DNA of 64,000 nt from Nitrospira sp. KM1 (GCF_011405515.1 NZ_AP022671.1:2356001-2420000); one strand, 5' to 3'; positions 52,325 to 62,672 are shown, numbered from the stretch's first letter. Notes: generated from the letters alone by a model not told the origin. Program-made: numbers and translations.

Positions 52325-52953
52325 CCCCGAAAATCATCCCTCTCCCGACAACCGACGAACTCACCCACATCTGGCGCGACCTCAACCTCCGATATTTCAA
52401 CGGCGCGCTGCCGAGCATCGCCGTCGTGTGGAGTCGGCGCCTGACGTCCTCCGTCGGCATGTTTGTGAGCCGCACCGGCCCGCGATCAGGCTGGACAACG
52501 GGCACGGCTGCGCGCTCGTCCAGACGAGAGATCCGTATGTCAAGGCCACTCCTCGGTTTATTGATCGCGAAGGCGCCGTACGGCAAACAGGAACTCATCA
52601 GCACCCTGGCTCATGAAATGATCCATCAGTGGCAGTACGACGTCCTCAAACGACGCCCGAACCATGGCACGGAGTTCCTGCGCAAGATGCGGGATATGAA
52701 TCGCGACGGTTCGCTGGCGGTGACGATCTACCATTCGTTGCGACAGGAAGTTCAAGCGCTCCAACGATTCGCATGGCGCTGCCGGTGGTGCAATCGCATT
52801 TATCGTCGGCAACGTCGATCAATCGAGCCTGCCCGCCACAGCTGCGGCAGTTGCCGTGGCCCGTTGCAAGAACTGGCGGGGCAGAAGCCCGTGAGCGTTT
52901 CCCCTGACCCGAGTCGCGAATTATCACTTGCACAGCTTTCGTTCATTTTTTAG
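52321..52953 (+). CDS. SprT-like zinc-dependent protein
   Basis: A 210-residue protein with a SprT/Spartan-like domain. An N-terminal helix-strand (LTHIWRDLNLRYFNGALPSI) precedes the metalloprotease motif HEMIHQWQ near residue 98 with the third ligand in RPNHGTEFLRKM. The C-terminal part is a zinc ribbon (RCRWCNRIY and HSCGSCRGPL). SprT-like proteins in bacteria are poorly characterised; eukaryotic Spartan digests DNA-protein crosslinks, which would fit the DinB-like polymerase next to it. ATGA overlap with the preceding gene. Confidence 0.9.
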   Translation: MTPKIIPLPTTDELTHIWRDLNLRYFNGALPSIAVVWSRRLTSSVGMFVSRTGPRSGWTTGTAARSSRREIRMSRPLLGLLIAKAPYGKQELISTLAHEMIHQWQYDVLKRRPNHGTEFLRKMRDMNRDGSLAVTIYHSLRQEVQALQRFAWRCRWCNRIYRRQRRSIEPARHSCGSCRGPLQELAGQKPVSVSPDPSRELSLAQLSFIF

Positions 52954-52970
52954 ACGTTGCGGGAATATAT

Positions 52971-54131
52971 ATGCGGTGGGCTCGCCAGGTATTGTTCGGC
53001 GATATCGATGCCATGTACGCATCGGCCGCCGTGGTGAAGGAGCCTGCGCTGGCGGGAAAGCCCGTCGCGGTCGGAGGTCCTTCTCCCAGGGGGATCATCT
53101 TGGCAGCCAGTTACCCGGTGCGGGCATTCGGTGTCCGGTCCGCCATGCCCACGGCAGAGGCTCTGCGTCTCTGCCCAAATCTCATTTTGATTCCCCCGGA
53201 CCGTCCTCTGTACCGGCGGCTCCACGATGAGATGCGGATGGTCACCGATCGTCTGTTTCCGGTGACCGAATGGAGCAGTATCGACGAGTTTTACGCGGAG
53301 ACGACGGATCTGCAATCGCTCTATCCTGACCCACAGGTTCTGGGACAGTTGACGAAACACACCCTGCAGCAAGCCACCGGACTGCGATGCACGATCGGCA
53401 TTGCAAGTGGAAAGACCGTCGCGAAAATCGCCGCGGACTCACACAAACCCGATGGGCTTCTCGTCATTGAGCCAGGGAACGAAGCGTCGTTTCTGAGCCG
53501 TCTTCCCGTCAGGTCTCTGCCAGGAATCGGACCGAAAACCGGTGCGCTGCTGGACCGGGCAGGAATCCAACGACTTGGCGATCTATTAGACGCACGCTGG
53601 CACACTTTTCTATTGCGGCATCTCGGGAATCGGCTCTACGCGATACAGGAACTGTTGCACGGGCATGACCCCGACCCCGTCTTCGCGGATCGCGAGTCAA
53701 AAAGCCTCAGTCATGAAACGACGTTCGATCTCGATACCGCCGATCCGGGCTATTTGGAAGACGTCCTCCGTGGCTTCTTACGATCCTTGGCTCGGGACCT
53801 TCGGCAAGATTTCACAGCCGCGAACACCTTCACGGTAAAGTTAAAGGACAGCCGCTTCATCATCACAACGAAGCAGCGGTCTTTTGCCAGCCCCCTGAAC
53901 TATGATCCAGAAATGTGGCCTGCAATTCGTCAGGCACTGCATGATCTGATGCAGTCGGACATGACCTACCGCCTGGTCGGCCTTTCGCTGACATCACTGA
54001 CGCCGGCCGCGCAGGGACTTTTCAATCAACGGCGGGCGAAGGCCATCCATGTGATGGACGCATTGACGGCCAAGCATGGCCCACAGATCATCGGTCTTGG
54101 TGGCGTCGCAGCCGAGGAGGAGGACATGTAG
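52971..54131 (+). CDS. Y-family DNA polymerase (DinB-like)
   Basis: A 386-residue translesion polymerase. The palm has LFGDIDAMYASAA (DxD metal site; Tyr at the steric-gate position where many have Phe), then GKPVAVGGPSPRGIILAASY and PVRAFGVRSAMPTAEAL, and TEWSSIDEFYAETTD, which supplies the Asp-Glu metal pair. The HhH region reads RSLPGIGPKTGALLDRAGI and a little-finger domain follows. The sequence after YASA departs from the usual FAAVE, so it is a divergent DinB and not a plain Pol IV. It follows the SprT-like gene by 17 bases. Confidence 0.92.
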   Translation: MRWARQVLFGDIDAMYASAAVVKEPALAGKPVAVGGPSPRGIILAASYPVRAFGVRSAMPTAEALRLCPNLILIPPDRPLYRRLHDEMRMVTDRLFPVTEWSSIDEFYAETTDLQSLYPDPQVLGQLTKHTLQQATGLRCTIGIASGKTVAKIAADSHKPDGLLVIEPGNEASFLSRLPVRSLPGIGPKTGALLDRAGIQRLGDLLDARWHTFLLRHLGNRLYAIQELLHGHDPDPVFADRESKSLSHETTFDLDTADPGYLEDVLRGFLRSLARDLRQDFTAANTFTVKLKDSRFIITTKQRSFASPLNYDPEMWPAIRQALHDLMQSDMTYRLVGLSLTSLTPAAQGLFNQRRAKAIHVMDALTAKHGPQIIGLGGVAAEEEDM

Positions 54132-54176
54132 AGCTGCAATTGTTCGATAGTGCAGGGAGCAGCAGGAGTGCGTGTT

Positions 54177-54212
54177 GGTCTTCGAGATAGGCTGCAGCCC
54201 ATCTCGAAGACC
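54177..54212. terminator. Long perfect inverted repeat between convergent genes
   Basis: GGTCTTCGAGAT at 54177-54188 and ATCTCGAAGACC at 54201-54212 form a 12-bp stem, and the loop GGCTGCAGCC is itself palindromic. It lies in the 101-base gap between the ends of the DinB and TolB-like genes. No T-run is present on either strand, but its place and symmetry suggest a bidirectional terminator. Confidence 0.6.
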
Positions 54213-54232
54213 CGTCACGAGTGGTGTGACGA

Positions 54233-55936
54233 TTATTGCCGTTTCGTCACGAAAGCATCTCGAAGGCCATTGGTATCTCCAACCCCAGGGATCAGATTCG
54301 ATGCATCGGAATAATAGGCGACGTATTTTCCGTCTCCGCTGAGTGCAGGAAAGACACTCTGACCATTTCCGAGATTATTGTCGCTCGCGATCGAAGCCCG
54401 CTTGAATGTGCAGGGAGCACTGGCAGGTGTCCCGAAATCCGTCGAGCAGCTGCGATCGATAATGTAGGCATCCCGCACTCCGTTGTTATCTTGGGACGCG
54501 GCATCGAAATTCGTCGCCTCTGTATCGAAGGCGATGAGCTTCCCGTCTCGGCTGATCGACGGCCAGATGCTGTTGCCGTCGCCTTGATTCAGCGCCAGAT
54601 TGGCAATTAACTTTGGCGCAAGCGTGGTGGCAGTCGTGTCCACGACGAAGATGTCCGAAAAGCCACCCACATCGCTGGCGACAAGATTGCTCGCTTCCGA
54701 CCAGAAGGCGACGAATCGTCCGTTGCCACTGATCGATGGGCCGAAACTGTGCCCGTCTGCCGCGGCCCCGCCGAATCCTATGGAGACTTTGCGGAGCACC
54801 CCGGTGCCAACGGTATAGACAAAAATGTCGTCAAAAGGATCAGCTGTATCTACGGCTATGAGATTTTTTTTCTGCGACGCGAACGCGACGAACCTGCCGT
54901 CTGCGCTGACGCTCGGGCTGCCTGCCGATCCGGTGGGTGGCTCCGTACTTCCTGGATTCGCCGTCGTGATCCTCGTCAAGGTCGGCGATCCGCCTGCCAC
55001 ATAGACATAGACGTCCGCCTCATCGTCCGTATCATTCGCGAGCTTTCTGAAAGATCCGAATGCGATCACTGTTCCATCTGAGCTGATGGAAGGATCGAAA
55101 CTGTTGCAATCATTCAGGCCGCTTGGTACACACGCGACTTCGCCCCCGGTCAGCGGTTGGGAGATCCGCACCGTCGTCCCCGCGGCTCTGTTACGAACAA
55201 ACACGTCCCTGACACCATTTGTATCACCCGTCACAAGATTGGCGGAGAACGAATCGAACACCACGATGTTCCCGTCGTCGCTGACGACGGCGACGAGACT
55301 ATCCTGGTCGCCTGCCGCACCGGCTGAAGAAACCGAAACCATTTCCGTGAGGCCGGTCTGACGGTCGTGAAGATACACTTGTCGATTCACACCGTTCGCG
55401 CTGGGGGCAGAAACAAGGTTTGTTGCCAGGGAATCGAACACGACAAAACGCCCGGTGCCGCTGATTCCCTGATCGAAACTGCGATTATCGGTACCACTCG
55501 CTCCGTTCGCTTCACCCAAGGGTGCCGTCGTAGATGTGGCGCTGACGACGGAGACACGATGCGTGCTGCCCAACGTGGTCAGTTTCAGATCCTTCGTGGC
55601 CGACCCACCAGGACCTGTCACCTGTACCGAGAAAGGGAACTGCCCCTCTTCGGTCGGAGTGCCGGTCAGCAGACCTGACGATTGCAACGTTACGCCAGCA
55701 GGCAACGAGGTCTGAGCGGTGGTTAATTGCCAGGAAAAGGGGCCGGTCCCCGTAGCATCGAGCTGAACATTCAAAGATTCATTAACGCCTGATGAATTCA
55801 CAGACGATGTCGTCACGGTCGGGGGGACCGGTGGAGAAGAATCATCTCCACCGCTGCTACACGCGGCCTGCACGACATAGACCATCGCGAGCAAAACGGT
55901 GAACAGTGGTCTCCGCGATCTCCACCCAGACAACAT
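54233..55936 (-). CDS. TolB-like beta-propeller lipoprotein
   Basis: A 567-residue exported protein. Signal and lipobox are AMVYVVQAACSSGG, near residue 25. A Pro/Ser/Thr linker leads to a putative-Ig (He_PIG) domain (TTAQTSLPAGVTLQSSGLLT, GTPTEEGQFPFSVQV), then about six propeller blades with the PD40 pattern: GISGTGRFVVFDSLATNLVS, SVSADGRFVAFASQKKNLIA and ALSGDGKYVAYYSDASNLIP. Such proteins bind ligands or partners at the outer membrane. It ends convergent with DinB. Function unknown; no enzyme motif seen. Confidence 0.9.
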   Translation of the reverse strand: MLSGWRSRRPLFTVLLAMVYVVQAACSSGGDDSSPPVPPTVTTSSVNSSGVNESLNVQLDATGTGPFSWQLTTAQTSLPAGVTLQSSGLLTGTPTEEGQFPFSVQVTGPGGSATKDLKLTTLGSTHRVSVVSATSTTAPLGEANGASGTDNRSFDQGISGTGRFVVFDSLATNLVSAPSANGVNRQVYLHDRQTGLTEMVSVSSAGAAGDQDSLVAVVSDDGNIVVFDSFSANLVTGDTNGVRDVFVRNRAAGTTVRISQPLTGGEVACVPSGLNDCNSFDPSISSDGTVIAFGSFRKLANDTDDEADVYVYVAGGSPTLTRITTANPGSTEPPTGSAGSPSVSADGRFVAFASQKKNLIAVDTADPFDDIFVYTVGTGVLRKVSIGFGGAAADGHSFGPSISGNGRFVAFWSEASNLVASDVGGFSDIFVVDTTATTLAPKLIANLALNQGDGNSIWPSISRDGKLIAFDTEATNFDAASQDNNGVRDAYIIDRSCSTDFGTPASAPCTFKRASIASDNNLGNGQSVFPALSGDGKYVAYYSDASNLIPGVGDTNGLRDAFVTKRQ

Positions 55937-56137
55937 AATGGACTCCCTTGGTTATAACGAGTTAAGGCCCGTACCGCGCTGACAGAACGTTTTGTAGATG
56001 TAACCGAGTTTTCGAATATCTCGCTATCCTACGTTAGGTAGTGCCTGTCCCCCGGAGGTATGGAGGAGCAGACAGACGTCATCGTCCCAGAAATGCCACC
56101 TTCCTATAGGGCATCCATCCCGGGTATGATGAAACCC

Positions 56138-56617
56138 ATGTTCTCGAAATTGTTGACGACCTCACTGTTAACTACTCAACTCGCCGATGAAAAACGGAAG
56201 GGTCGGCGAGTAGTTTTTACTAATGGTTGCTTCGATTTGATGCATATTGGGCATACGCGTTACTTGCAGTCGGCCAGGGCGCTCGGAGATATTCTTGTGG
56301 TGGGCGTCAACAGCGACAGATCCGTCAAAACCCTGAACAAAGCTCCTGATCGCCCCATCGTTCCAGAGGATCAGCGGGCTGAGGTCGTCGCGGCCCTTGG
56401 CTGCGTCGATTATGTCGTGATCTTTGACGAACCGGATCCTCTGAACGTGATTGGAGCGGTGCAACCGGATGTCTTGGTCAAAGGTGGCGACTGGTCGCTC
56501 GATCGCATTATTGGGAAGGACCTTGTCGAACAGCGGGGCGGCCTCGTGCGGACGATTCCTCTGATTCCTGGCCTCTCCACTACGGCTCTTATTCAACGTA
56601 TACGATCGCAGACTTGA
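56138..56617 (+). CDS. Heptose 1-phosphate adenylyltransferase (RfaE2/HldE C-domain type)
   Basis: A 159-residue nucleotidyltransferase that makes ADP-heptose for LPS. The core is RVVFTNGCFDLMHIGHTRYL with the HxGH signature, then VVGVNSDRSVKTLNKAPDRP and RAEVVAALGCVDYVVIFDEP, DVLVKGGDW and the LSTTALIQRI end, matching the adenylyltransferase half of HldE. The kinase half is absent, so a separate kinase must exist elsewhere. ATGs at 56060, 56126 and 56129 are alternatives; 56138 gives the typical length. It is 6 bases before mfd. Confidence 0.94.
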   Translation: MFSKLLTTSLLTTQLADEKRKGRRVVFTNGCFDLMHIGHTRYLQSARALGDILVVGVNSDRSVKTLNKAPDRPIVPEDQRAEVVAALGCVDYVVIFDEPDPLNVIGAVQPDVLVKGGDWSLDRIIGKDLVEQRGGLVRTIPLIPGLSTTALIQRIRSQT

Positions 56618-56623
56618 TAAGCA

Positions 56624-59600
56624 GTGTCGAATCACGTTTTGGGTTCTGAACAGACTTCGTGGCTGATACCACTCGCCGCCGAATTGGCGCGCGAGGGAAG
56701 CCGTCCATGCCTCACCGGTCTGTACGGTTCGACATCTGGCTTTGCGCTGACCATTCTGCTGAATCACTCCGGTCCGTTGTCGAATAAACCTTGGTTGATC
56801 GTCACGCATTCCGATGATGCCGCGGAGCGACTATTCGACGATTTGCAATTCTTTCATCATCTCCTGGGGCTGCCGATCGCTTCGTTAGCGCAATTCCCGC
56901 GCTGGGAAACTCTTCCTTACGAGTCTACCGCCCCGCACGTCGGACTGATCGCACGGCGGATGGCGGGCCTTCAGCGAATCCGTACGTTGCGCGGCGTGCG
57001 CGTGGTGACGTCGGTTGATGCGCTCATGCAACGGCTCATTCCCGTCGACGGGTTCAGCCGCGCGCTTTTGCATTTCAAAGTCGGCAAATCCGTCGAACGT
57101 GAAGTACTCACCGGAGGCCTCGTGCGCCTTGGGTATCGCCGGGTGTCGGTCGTGGAGATTCCGGGCGAGTTCAGCGTCAGAGGAGGCATCGTTGACATTT
57201 TTTCGACGGCCTATGCCGACCCGCTCCGTGTCGAATTTCTCGGCGAAACCGTGGAATCGCTTCGTCTCTTTGACACCGCAACACAAAAATCGACTGCGAA
57301 ATTGGATGAAGCCATGGTGCTCCCGGCTCGCGAATATGTCAGAGCAGAAGGTTCGCTCGACGAGTTTGCGCAGGTGGAACCGGACGCCGAATGGCGAGCG
57401 CCGGATCTCTATCCGTCCATGGATGCTCTTCTGGACTATTTCCTCGAGCGACCATTCCTGGTGTTGGATCAACCGGCGCGCATACAGCAATCCTGTCGAG
57501 ATCTATGGGATGCCATCGACGACGGCTATCTGCGCCACAGCGATCGAGACGCCACAGCCTACCCGTCACCCGAGCGTTTGTTTCTGACCTGGGAGGAGAT
57601 CAGCGAACGGGTGACCGCCTGGCCGCAACTCGCTCTCGAGCCGCTGACTGCGCCGGATGAGTCCTGGAAACCGGTTGTGCCGTTCCCGGCGCAGTTGCCG
57701 GCAAGCGCCGGGCTCGCTGCGCGCGGAACCTCGTTCACGCAGACGCTCTCCATTCTCGAGCGTCTGCGAGCGGACTCTCGGATCATTCTCGTCGCGCGCA
57801 GTCGCGGACAAGTGGACCGGCTGCTGGCGTTGTTGAGGGAGCACGATGTACCGGCGGTCGAGTGGAGTGCTGCAAGCTGGGCGTCGATTGGATCGGCAAA
57901 ATCCCCGTTCTATGTTTTGCACGGCGACCTTTCGTCCGGCTTCCTCTCACCTGATCAACGACTGGCGGTCCTGACGGAAGAAGAACTGTTCGCGAAAGGG
58001 CTCCGGCATAAACCACAAGCAAAGAGCAAGACTTCCACCTTCCTCTCATCGCTGGAGGATCTCAATGTCGGCGATTATGTCGTCCACGTCCAACATGGAA
58101 TCGCCAAGTATCATGGACTGAAACGGCTATCCGTCCAGGATTTCGAAAGCGATTATCTCATCCTTGGTTTCGCCGGCGGAGATACACTCTATGTCCCATT
58201 GGACCGCCTCAACCAGGTACAGCGGTATAGCGGCGCCGAAGGACATGTCCCGCGACTTGATCGTTTGGGAGGAACGAGTTGGGCGAAGACGACGGCACGG
58301 GTCAAAAAAGATATCGAGGAGATGGCACAGGAACTCGTGGACCTCTATGCGAATCGTGAATTGGCCGAACGCCGCTCCTATGGACTCGACAGCACGATGT
58401 ACCATGAATTTGAAGCGGCATTCGAATACGAGGAAACGCCGGACCAATTGAAGGCCATCGCCGATATTGCGCGCGACATGGAATCGAGCAAGCCGATGGA
58501 TCGGCTGGTGTGCGGCGATGTGGGATATGGGAAAACGGAAGTGGCGATGCGGGCGGCTTTCAAAGCTGTGGAAGATAACCGACAGGTTGCGGTGCTCGTC
58601 CCCACCACGCTCCTGGCTCACCAACATTATGATAATTTCGCCGAACGGTTCGCGCCCTTCCCGACGAAGGTCGCGCTCCTGTCCCGTTTTCAATCACCCG
58701 CAGAGGCCAAAGCCATTTTGAAAGACACCGCGACCGGAACCGTCGATATCGTGATCGGCACGCATCGGCTGCTGCAAAAGGACGTCGTCTTCCGCAACCT
58801 GGGGTTGGTCATCATCGACGAGGAACAGTGGTTCGGGGTGAAACATAAGGAGCGCCTCAAGACGTTACGGACGCAGGTGGACGTTTTAACCCTGACCGCC
58901 ACACCCATTCCCCGCACGCTGCAAATGGCCATGGCCAGTGTGAGAGATCTCTCCATCATCGATACAGCCCCGGCAGGCAGGCTCTCTATCCGTACTCAAG
59001 TCGTCCGGTCAAGCGACAAACTCATCCGGGAATCGATTCTACGGGAACTGGGACGGGGCGGTCAGGTGTATTTCGTCCACAACCGCGTGGAAACCATGGA
59101 ACGCACCGGCGCCTGGCTACAGCAGTTGGTCCCCGAGGCCCGCATCGTCATGGCCCACGGCCAGATGGATGCCAAACCGCTCGAAGCGGTCATGTTGAAG
59201 TTTTTTCATCGCGAGGCAGACGTCCTGGTCGCGTCTGCGATCATACAGTCCGGTATCGATGTCCCGAATGCCAATACCATCATCGTGAACAGGGCCGATA
59301 CGTTCGGGTTGGCGCAGTTGTATCAATTGCGCGGGCGGGTGGGCCGGAGCGGCGACCAAGCCTACGCGTATTTCTTAGTCCCCGACGAAGGCACACTGAC
59401 CGGCGACGCGCAGAAACGACTGACAGCCATTCAGCAGTTCACCGAGTTGGGATCGGGCTTCAGGATCGCCGCAGCCGACTTGGAAATCCGCGGCGCGGGC
59501 AATCTGCTGGGTAAACAACAATCCGGGCACATCGCGGCCATCGGTCTCGATCTCTACCTCCAGATGGTTGAACAAGCGGTTCAGCGCTTGAAAGGTCAAG

Positions 59601-60079
59601 TCGTGGAGGAAGAACCCGACCCGTCATTACGCCTGAACGTCTCCGCCTTCATTCCCGAGGATTACGTGGCCGACCCGCATCACCGTCTTTCTTTTTATAA
59701 GCGGCTCTCTTCCAGCGCACAAATTGGGGACTTGGCGTTACTCCACGGAGAGCTGCAGGACCGCTACGGCGTGACTCCCGAACCGGTTGAACGGCTTTTT
59801 GAGGTCATGCACATCCGTCTGCAGGCCAAGTCTCTGCGCCTGGCGTCGGTGGAAGTCAAAACTCAGTCGGTCGTCATCTCGCTCAGCCCGAACAGTCCCG
59901 TACCGCCTGCCGCCGTGCAAACCATGATGGATCAGTACAAGACCCGGATCCGATTTCTGTCTCCGCGGTCATTCGAGGTACAAATGCCGCATCAGGACTG
60001 GGCTTCCATCTTTTCGGAACTCACCGCAATCTTGCAAACCCTCAGAGTCTGTGATACCAACACAAGAGTATCGACGTAA
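56624..60079 (+). CDS. mfd: Transcription-repair coupling factor
   Basis: An 1151-residue translocase that displaces stalled RNA polymerase and recruits UvrA. It has an N-terminal UvrB-homology region ([20 protein letters not shown]), an RNA polymerase-interaction domain ([20 protein letters not shown] near residue 480), the helicase core with Walker [21 protein letters not shown] near 631, [14 protein letters not shown] and [15 protein letters not shown] near 731, [13 protein letters not shown], and [15 protein letters not shown]. The TRCF domain ends it. The start is a GTG. It follows the heptose gene by 6 bases. Confidence 0.98.
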   Translation: MSNHVLGSEQTSWLIPLAAELAREGSRPCLTGLYGSTSGFALTILLNHSGPLSNKPWLIVTHSDDAAERLFDDLQFFHHLLGLPIASLAQFPRWETLPYESTAPHVGLIARRMAGLQRIRTLRGVRVVTSVDALMQRLIPVDGFSRALLHFKVGKSVEREVLTGGLVRLGYRRVSVVEIPGEFSVRGGIVDIFSTAYADPLRVEFLGETVESLRLFDTATQKSTAKLDEAMVLPAREYVRAEGSLDEFAQVEPDAEWRAPDLYPSMDALLDYFLERPFLVLDQPARIQQSCRDLWDAIDDGYLRHSDRDATAYPSPERLFLTWEEISERVTAWPQLALEPLTAPDESWKPVVPFPAQLPASAGLAARGTSFTQTLSILERLRADSRIILVARSRGQVDRLLALLREHDVPAVEWSAASWASIGSAKSPFYVLHGDLSSGFLSPDQRLAVLTEEELFAKGLRHKPQAKSKTSTFLSSLEDLNVGDYVVHVQHGIAKYHGLKRLSVQDFESDYLILGFAGGDTLYVPLDRLNQVQRYSGAEGHVPRLDRLGGTSWAKTTARVKKDIEEMAQELVDLYANRELAERRSYGLDSTMYHEFEAAFEYEETPDQLKAIADIARDMESSKPMDRLVCGDVGYGKTEVAMRAAFKAVEDNRQVAVLVPTTLLAHQHYDNFAERFAPFPTKVALLSRFQSPAEAKAILKDTATGTVDIVIGTHRLLQKDVVFRNLGLVIIDEEQWFGVKHKERLKTLRTQVDVLTLTATPIPRTLQMAMASVRDLSIIDTAPAGRLSIRTQVVRSSDKLIRESILRELGRGGQVYFVHNRVETMERTGAWLQQLVPEARIVMAHGQMDAKPLEAVMLKFFHREADVLVASAIIQSGIDVPNANTIIVNRADTFGLAQLYQLRGRVGRSGDQAYAYFLVPDEGTLTGDAQKRLTAIQQFTELGSGFRIAAADLEIRGAGNLLGKQQSGHIAAIGLDLYLQMVEQAVQRLKGQVVEEEPDPSLRLNVSAFIPEDYVADPHHRLSFYKRLSSSAQIGDLALLHGELQDRYGVTPEPVERLFEVMHIRLQAKSLRLASVEVKTQSVVISLSPNSPVPPAAVQTMMDQYKTRIRFLSPRSFEVQMPHQDWASIFSELTAILQTLRVCDTNTRVST

Positions 60080-60109
60080 GCACTTTTCCCCCACACGAGG
60101 ACGTACTGC

Positions 60110-61009
60110 ATGCACCAACCGGCAACTAGGTCGGCCACTCCTCCTATTCGACTCCGTACGCTGATGATCTTTGCCGCCGGTGTGCTGCTCACTGTCTTCG
60201 AAGGGTGTACACCGCCACAGACCGAAGAGCGGGTCGTGGCATTCGTCAATGGACGGCCGATCACCCAGACCGAATTTGAGGCCGAATGGGCTGAACTGCC
60301 CGATGCAACCAAGAGCCGCTACGAGAAGGAGGGCGGAAAACCTCGCCTGCTCAGCGAGGTCATCACGCGTGAACTTCTGCTCCAGGAAGCCCGGAAGCAG
60401 GGGCTGGATCAAAGCGATCAAATCCGCGACCGCGCCCGGCGATATAAAGAAAAGCTGATGTTGGACGAATTGCTGAAAGACCGGATCAAGGCAAAAATCG
60501 AGCTGACCAAAGAAGAGCTCGACGCATACTACGAGAAGCATTCACGCCAATTGCTGACGCCTCTCAAGGTACGAGTGTCCCAGATGCTTTTGCCCAATTA
60601 TCCTGCCGCCAAGGACCTCGAAAAGCAGGTCAACCTGGGCGGAGACTTCGCACGGTTCGCACAGCGATATTCCATCGACATGAAAACGAAAGCCAATGGC
60701 GGAGACCTGGGGCCCTACCGGAAGGACCTGGTCGTACACGAAGTCGATGACGTCATCCACACATTGAGACCGGGCATGATCAGCGCGCCCATCAAAACAG
60801 AAGCAGGGTACTATCTCGTGAAGATCACTCCGCTCGATCCGGAGATCATTCAAGCCGATTTGGCTATCAGAGAGCGTCTGCGGCAGGAATTGCTCAATGA
60901 GAAGCGGCAAAAGCGGTTCGATGACGTCATCGCCGACATTCGCGCAAAGGCGGTCGTCAAGATCGCCGACGCGTCCCGTTATGGGGTAGGCGACCTCGCG
61001 AATCGCTGA
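60110..61009 (+). CDS. PpiC/SurA-type lipoprotein isomerase
   Basis: A 299-residue exported chaperone/peptidyl-prolyl isomerase. The signal ends in a lipobox (VFEGCTPP, near residue 32). The SurA-like N-domain is EERVVAFVNGRPITQTEFEA; the parvulin domain is LKVRVSQMLLPNYPAAKDLE and ANGGDLGPYRKDL with AGYYLVKITPL. It is 30 bases after mfd and is followed by a second SurA-like gene. It likely folds outer-membrane proteins. Confidence 0.88.
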   Translation: MHQPATRSATPPIRLRTLMIFAAGVLLTVFEGCTPPQTEERVVAFVNGRPITQTEFEAEWAELPDATKSRYEKEGGKPRLLSEVITRELLLQEARKQGLDQSDQIRDRARRYKEKLMLDELLKDRIKAKIELTKEELDAYYEKHSRQLLTPLKVRVSQMLLPNYPAAKDLEKQVNLGGDFARFAQRYSIDMKTKANGGDLGPYRKDLVVHEVDDVIHTLRPGMISAPIKTEAGYYLVKITPLDPEIIQADLAIRERLRQELLNEKRQKRFDDVIADIRAKAVVKIADASRYGVGDLANR

Positions 61010-61016
61010 CCCTGCT

Positions 61017-61037
61017 GGACCCGTCCCAAACGGGTCC
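61017..61037. terminator. Hairpin between the two SurA-like genes
   Basis: GGACCCGT at 61017-61024 and ACGGGTCC at 61030-61037 form an 8-bp stem with a 5-base loop, shortly after the first isomerase stop. A C/T-rich tract follows. It could terminate or attenuate transcription before the second isomerase gene. Confidence 0.5.
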
Positions 61038-61144
61038 CTTCCTCCGTTGCCTCTCAATCCTGTACAATCAGGCGCGACCCGTCCGGCTCAAGGGCTCGGA
61101 CTTACATCGACAACCACACACATGATCCGCCACGTCCAGCTGTT

Positions 61145-62146
61145 ATGACGTCCAGGCTACTACTTCTTTTCCCGTTCTTGGTGGTGACCCTGCTGTGGGG
61201 TCTTTATCCGGCTTTCGCTGCCAAAGTGGAAGATCGCATCGTGGCGATCGTGAACACCGATTTGATCATGTTATCGGAATTCAAACGGGAGCTGACTCCG
61301 GAACAGGAACGGATCCGTAAGCAATATCGTGGCGACGAACTCTACAGGCGGCTCCGGACAGCGGAGTCCATGGCTATGACCACGATGATCGAACGGAAAC
61401 TACAGTTACAGGAAGCCAAAGTCCGCAATGTCGACGTGACCGATCAGGAGGTGCGGCAGGCGTTCCAACAACTGAAGCAGCAAGGCGAAGCGGTGGACGA
61501 GAAAGATCCCAACAGCGTGCGAGGCGTGCGCGATCAATTGACTCTGCTCAAAGTTGTAGACCGAGAGGTGCGCAGCGGAGTCATGGTCGCTGAACCCGAA
61601 ATGAGGAGATACTACGCCGAACATCGGGATCGTTTTGCCTTGCCGGAAGAATATACGCTGAGTCAGATCCTGATCAAGCCGAACACTTCAGGCGATCTGG
61701 ACGATGCGAGAGTCAAGATCCGAGAAGCGACCGCATTGCTCAAACAAGGGGAATCGTTCGAAGATCTTGCGTTGCGATACTCTGACGGTCCCAACGCGTC
61801 GCGCGGGGGACGCCTCGGCCTGGTTCGGCAGGGGGAACTGCTTCCCGGCATTGAGCGGGGCGTATCGCACCTCGTGCCGGGAGGGATTTCCGATCCGATC
61901 GAAACTCCGGAAGGATTGCATATCATCCGTATGGAAGACAAGAAACCGAAGCAGTTCCGGCCGTTCGATGAAGTCCGACAGGAAATCCAGGCCCTGGTAT
62001 TCCAACAGAAAAGCGAGGACACGTTTCAGGCCTGGCTGGCGGATCTCAAGAACAAGGCCTATATTGAAATCAAGTTTGAGTCGGCGCTTTCAGTGCAGAC
62101 CACAAACGGTCTCGGCCCTCGCCCGTTGCCGACGAATAAGGAATAA
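61145..62146 (+). CDS. SurA-like periplasmic isomerase
   Basis: A 333-residue exported chaperone. Signal peptide LLLFPFLVVTLLWGLYPAFA; then KVEDRIVAIVNTDLIMLSEF, the SurA_N helices (MTTMIERKLQLQEAKVRNVD) and a parvulin domain (YTLSQILIKPNTSGDLDDAR, SDGPNASRGGRLGLVRQGEL, ETPEGLHIIRMEDKKPKQF). One parvulin domain is present where E. coli SurA has two. Its last 77 bases overlap the end of the convergent engB. It probably works with the lipoprotein isomerase. Confidence 0.9.
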   Translation: MTSRLLLLFPFLVVTLLWGLYPAFAAKVEDRIVAIVNTDLIMLSEFKRELTPEQERIRKQYRGDELYRRLRTAESMAMTTMIERKLQLQEAKVRNVDVTDQEVRQAFQQLKQQGEAVDEKDPNSVRGVRDQLTLLKVVDREVRSGVMVAEPEMRRYYAEHRDRFALPEEYTLSQILIKPNTSGDLDDARVKIREATALLKQGESFEDLALRYSDGPNASRGGRLGLVRQGELLPGIERGVSHLVPGGISDPIETPEGLHIIRMEDKKPKQFRPFDEVRQEIQALVFQQKSEDTFQAWLADLKNKAYIEIKFESALSVQTTNGLGPRPLPTNKE

Positions 62147-62672
62147 GGCCTTCATCCACAGAAAGTCCGATTTCCTGCTGCACACGACGCAGCGTCGCCA
62201 CGCGCTCGCTGGGTCTCACTTTGTCGACTTTGGTGGCCACCACGACCGGCCGATGCCCGACCGACATCAGCCAATCGCGCGTCTCCCGATCCTGCTTCCC
62301 GACGACACGGCTTTCGATGAGCAGCACCACCGCATAGAGCGTTGTCTGCCGAACAAGATATTGTTCGATCAGCGGCGCCCATTGAAGTCGTTCGGTTTTC
62401 GACACCTTGGCGTACCCGTATCCCGGCAAATCGACGAGCAGGAATCGCGGAAGGGCCGAATCGTCCGTGGCGACGGAGAATATGTTCACGGCCCGGGTCT
62501 TGCCCGGCGTACGGCTAACCTTGGCCAATCCCCGGCGCTGAAGCAGCGAATTGATGAGGGACGACTTGCCGACGTTGGAACGCCCGACAAAGGCGATCTC
62601 CGGCATTCCACCCACGGGAAATTCCTTCGGACTGACGCAACTTTTGATAAACTCGGCCTTCAGAATTTTCAC
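62070..62672 (-). CDS. engB: Ribosome-biogenesis GTPase EngB (YihA/YsxC)
   Basis: A 200-residue GTPase needed for 50S maturation. Motifs are PEIAFVGRSNVGKSSLINSL (G1, residues 24-43), RTPGKTRAVN (switch I), LLVDLPGYGYAKVSKTERLQ (G3) and VVATKVDKVRPSERVA (G4). The C-terminus (YSSATGEGRDRLWSAL) supplies G5. Length and motif spacing are typical. It is convergent with the SurA-like gene and divergent from mtgA. Confidence 0.96.
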   Translation of the reverse strand: MKILKAEFIKSCVSPKEFPVGGMPEIAFVGRSNVGKSSLINSLLQRRGLAKVSRTPGKTRAVNIFSVATDDSALPRFLLVDLPGYGYAKVSKTERLQWAPLIEQYLVRQTTLYAVVLLIESRVVGKQDRETRDWLMSVGHRPVVVATKVDKVRPSERVATLRRVQQEIGLSVDEGLIPYSSATGEGRDRLWSALKAPTQT

